The notes under the pieces: generated by a model | What the model was told of the DNA's origin: nothing | The model's database searches: none | What the model saw: only the letters and a program-made list of their open reading frames with translations | Made by a program: the position numbers and the translations under genes | Assembly: GCA_026986135.1 (NCBI GenBank) | Contig: JALSPD010000167.1 | Location: 1-6,929, forward strand | DNA: 6,929 nt | Origin: DHVE2 group archaeon | GTDB lineage: Archaea; Thermoplasmatota; Thermoplasmata; Thermoplasmatales; Aciduliprofundaceae | Reading direction: 5' to 3' | Shown: in pieces, positions 6,241 through 6,929 of the stretch | Layout: each line of letters starts with the position of its first letter | Position numbering within the stretch: position 1 is the first letter of the stretch

Positions 6241-6929
6241 AGATATGCATAGCAGGCGGGGGACTGGCAGGTCTTGCTCTTGCGCATTTCCTGCGTGGGG
6301 ATGTGGATTTTGTGATCTGCGAGAAGGATGTTAGAGCGGGAGGATTGCTGAAAAGTGAGACGGTGGAAGGATTCACCTTTGACACTGGCGGTTCGCACAT
6401 ACTCTTCTCAAAAAATGGGAGAATTCTCAGGGAGATGGTAAATCTCGTGGGAGATGTGGTGATGCACCGCCGCCGCACATACATCCACTATCACGGGAGA
6501 TTCATAAAGTATCCCTTTGAGAACGGCATATTCATGCTCCCCCCACAGGAGAGGTTTGAAATCCTGAAGGATTTCGTGGAGAATTTAGCCCGAGATAAAA
6601 GAAAACCTGAAAATCTGAGGGACTTCTTCGTGCAGATGTTCGGAGAGAAGATGGTTGAAAAGTATCTGGGGCCGTACAATGAGAAGATATGGAAGAGAAA
6701 ACTTGAGGACATAGCCATGGCATGGGAAGAGGACCGCCTGCCCAAACCGCCTGTGGAAGATGTCCTCCGCGCCGCTGTGGGACTTGAAACTGAGGGATAC
6801 ACCCATCAGCTCAGATTCTTTTATCCTCTCCACGGAGGTATAGAATCCCTCGCAATAGCGCTTGCAGAGGAGGTTAATGAGAACCTCCGGCTCAGTGAGG
6901 AGATATCACAGGTGATGCCCAGCTCAGAC
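6237..6929 (+). CDS. FAD-dependent amine-oxidase/protoporphyrinogen-oxidase-like protein; 3' end outside the window
   Basis: 231 codons are open to the window edge with no stop. The N-terminus MKICIAGGGLAGLALAHFL is a dinucleotide-binding GxGxxG fold, followed by the acidic residue after strand 2 (VICEKD) and AGGLLKSE...FDTGGSHIL, the second FAD-contact region of the amine-oxidase/PPOX/UDP-galactopyranose-mutase group. Further on, IHYHGRFIKYPFENGI, KYLGPYNEKIWKRKLEDIAM and FFYPLHGGIESLAIALAEEV are typical of the protoporphyrinogen-oxidase-like archaeal and bacterial proteins (COG1232 type) often found near glycan genes. The usual length is about 400-450, so roughly half is missing. The true substrate is not known for most members; heme synthesis is not implied here, and no heme gene is near. 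Coupling to the transporter suggests a shared pathway, for example handling an imported compound. Confidence 0.85.
   Translation, partial: MKICIAGGGLAGLALAHFLRGDVDFVICEKDVRAGGLLKSETVEGFTFDTGGSHILFSKNGRILREMVNLVGDVVMHRRRTYIHYHGRFIKYPFENGIFMLPPQERFEILKDFVENLARDKRKPENLRDFFVQMFGEKMVEKYLGPYNEKIWKRKLEDIAMAWEEDRLPKPPVEDVLRAAVGLETEGYTHQLRFFYPLHGGIESLAIALAEEVNENLRLSEEISQVMPSSD

Noticed and set aside
5362..6833. Long reverse-strand reading frames opposite the transporter and the oxidoreductase
   Set aside because: They are shadows of GC-richer real genes, with no recognisable domains or ribosome sites.
1..6929. CRISPR array, tRNA, rRNA or transposase
   Set aside because: No regularly spaced short repeats, no cloverleaf-like sequence and no transposase motifs were seen on either strand.

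Overview
The window looks archaeal, most like the Aciduliprofundum/Thermoplasmatota group. The support is a strong GGAGGTGA-type ribosome site (4747-4754), overlapping or nearly touching genes, a possible leaderless TATA promoter, heavy AGA/ATA codon use in the left part, and secreted clostripain-like and PQQ-type propeller proteins, which I recall as common in that group. The genus is an inference and no database was searched.

Left block (1-4902, AT-rich, all + strand). It opens inside a large extracellular protein with seven calcium-binding DxDxDG repeats followed by a clostripain-family (C11) cysteine peptidase domain with its catalytic His and Cys present. Two paralogous beta-propeller proteins follow, each with a signal peptide and one C-terminal membrane anchor. 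After each propeller gene lies a short separate copy of the last 40-60 codons of the peptidase. The order is therefore peptidase ending in tail 1, propeller 1, tail 2 (an intact 66-codon ORF), propeller 2, tail 3 (shortened and broken by a stop). This reads as a module of peptidase tail plus propeller that was tandemly duplicated, with later copies losing pieces. Stops, starts and ribosome sites are interlocked along the chain, so the block is probably one operon for cell-surface proteins: a calcium-dependent secreted protease with membrane-anchored propeller partners.

Spacer (4903-5097). No convincing gene. It holds a possible eroded start of a third propeller gene, an adjacent 13-bp direct repeat that forms two T-runs (a likely terminator), and a TATA-like element about 24 bases before the next start.

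Right block (5098-6929, visibly richer in GC). A 12-helix major facilitator transporter overlaps by 4 bases the start of an FAD-dependent amine-oxidase/protoporphyrinogen-oxidase-like protein that runs off the window. They look like a two-gene transcription unit unrelated to the surface block.
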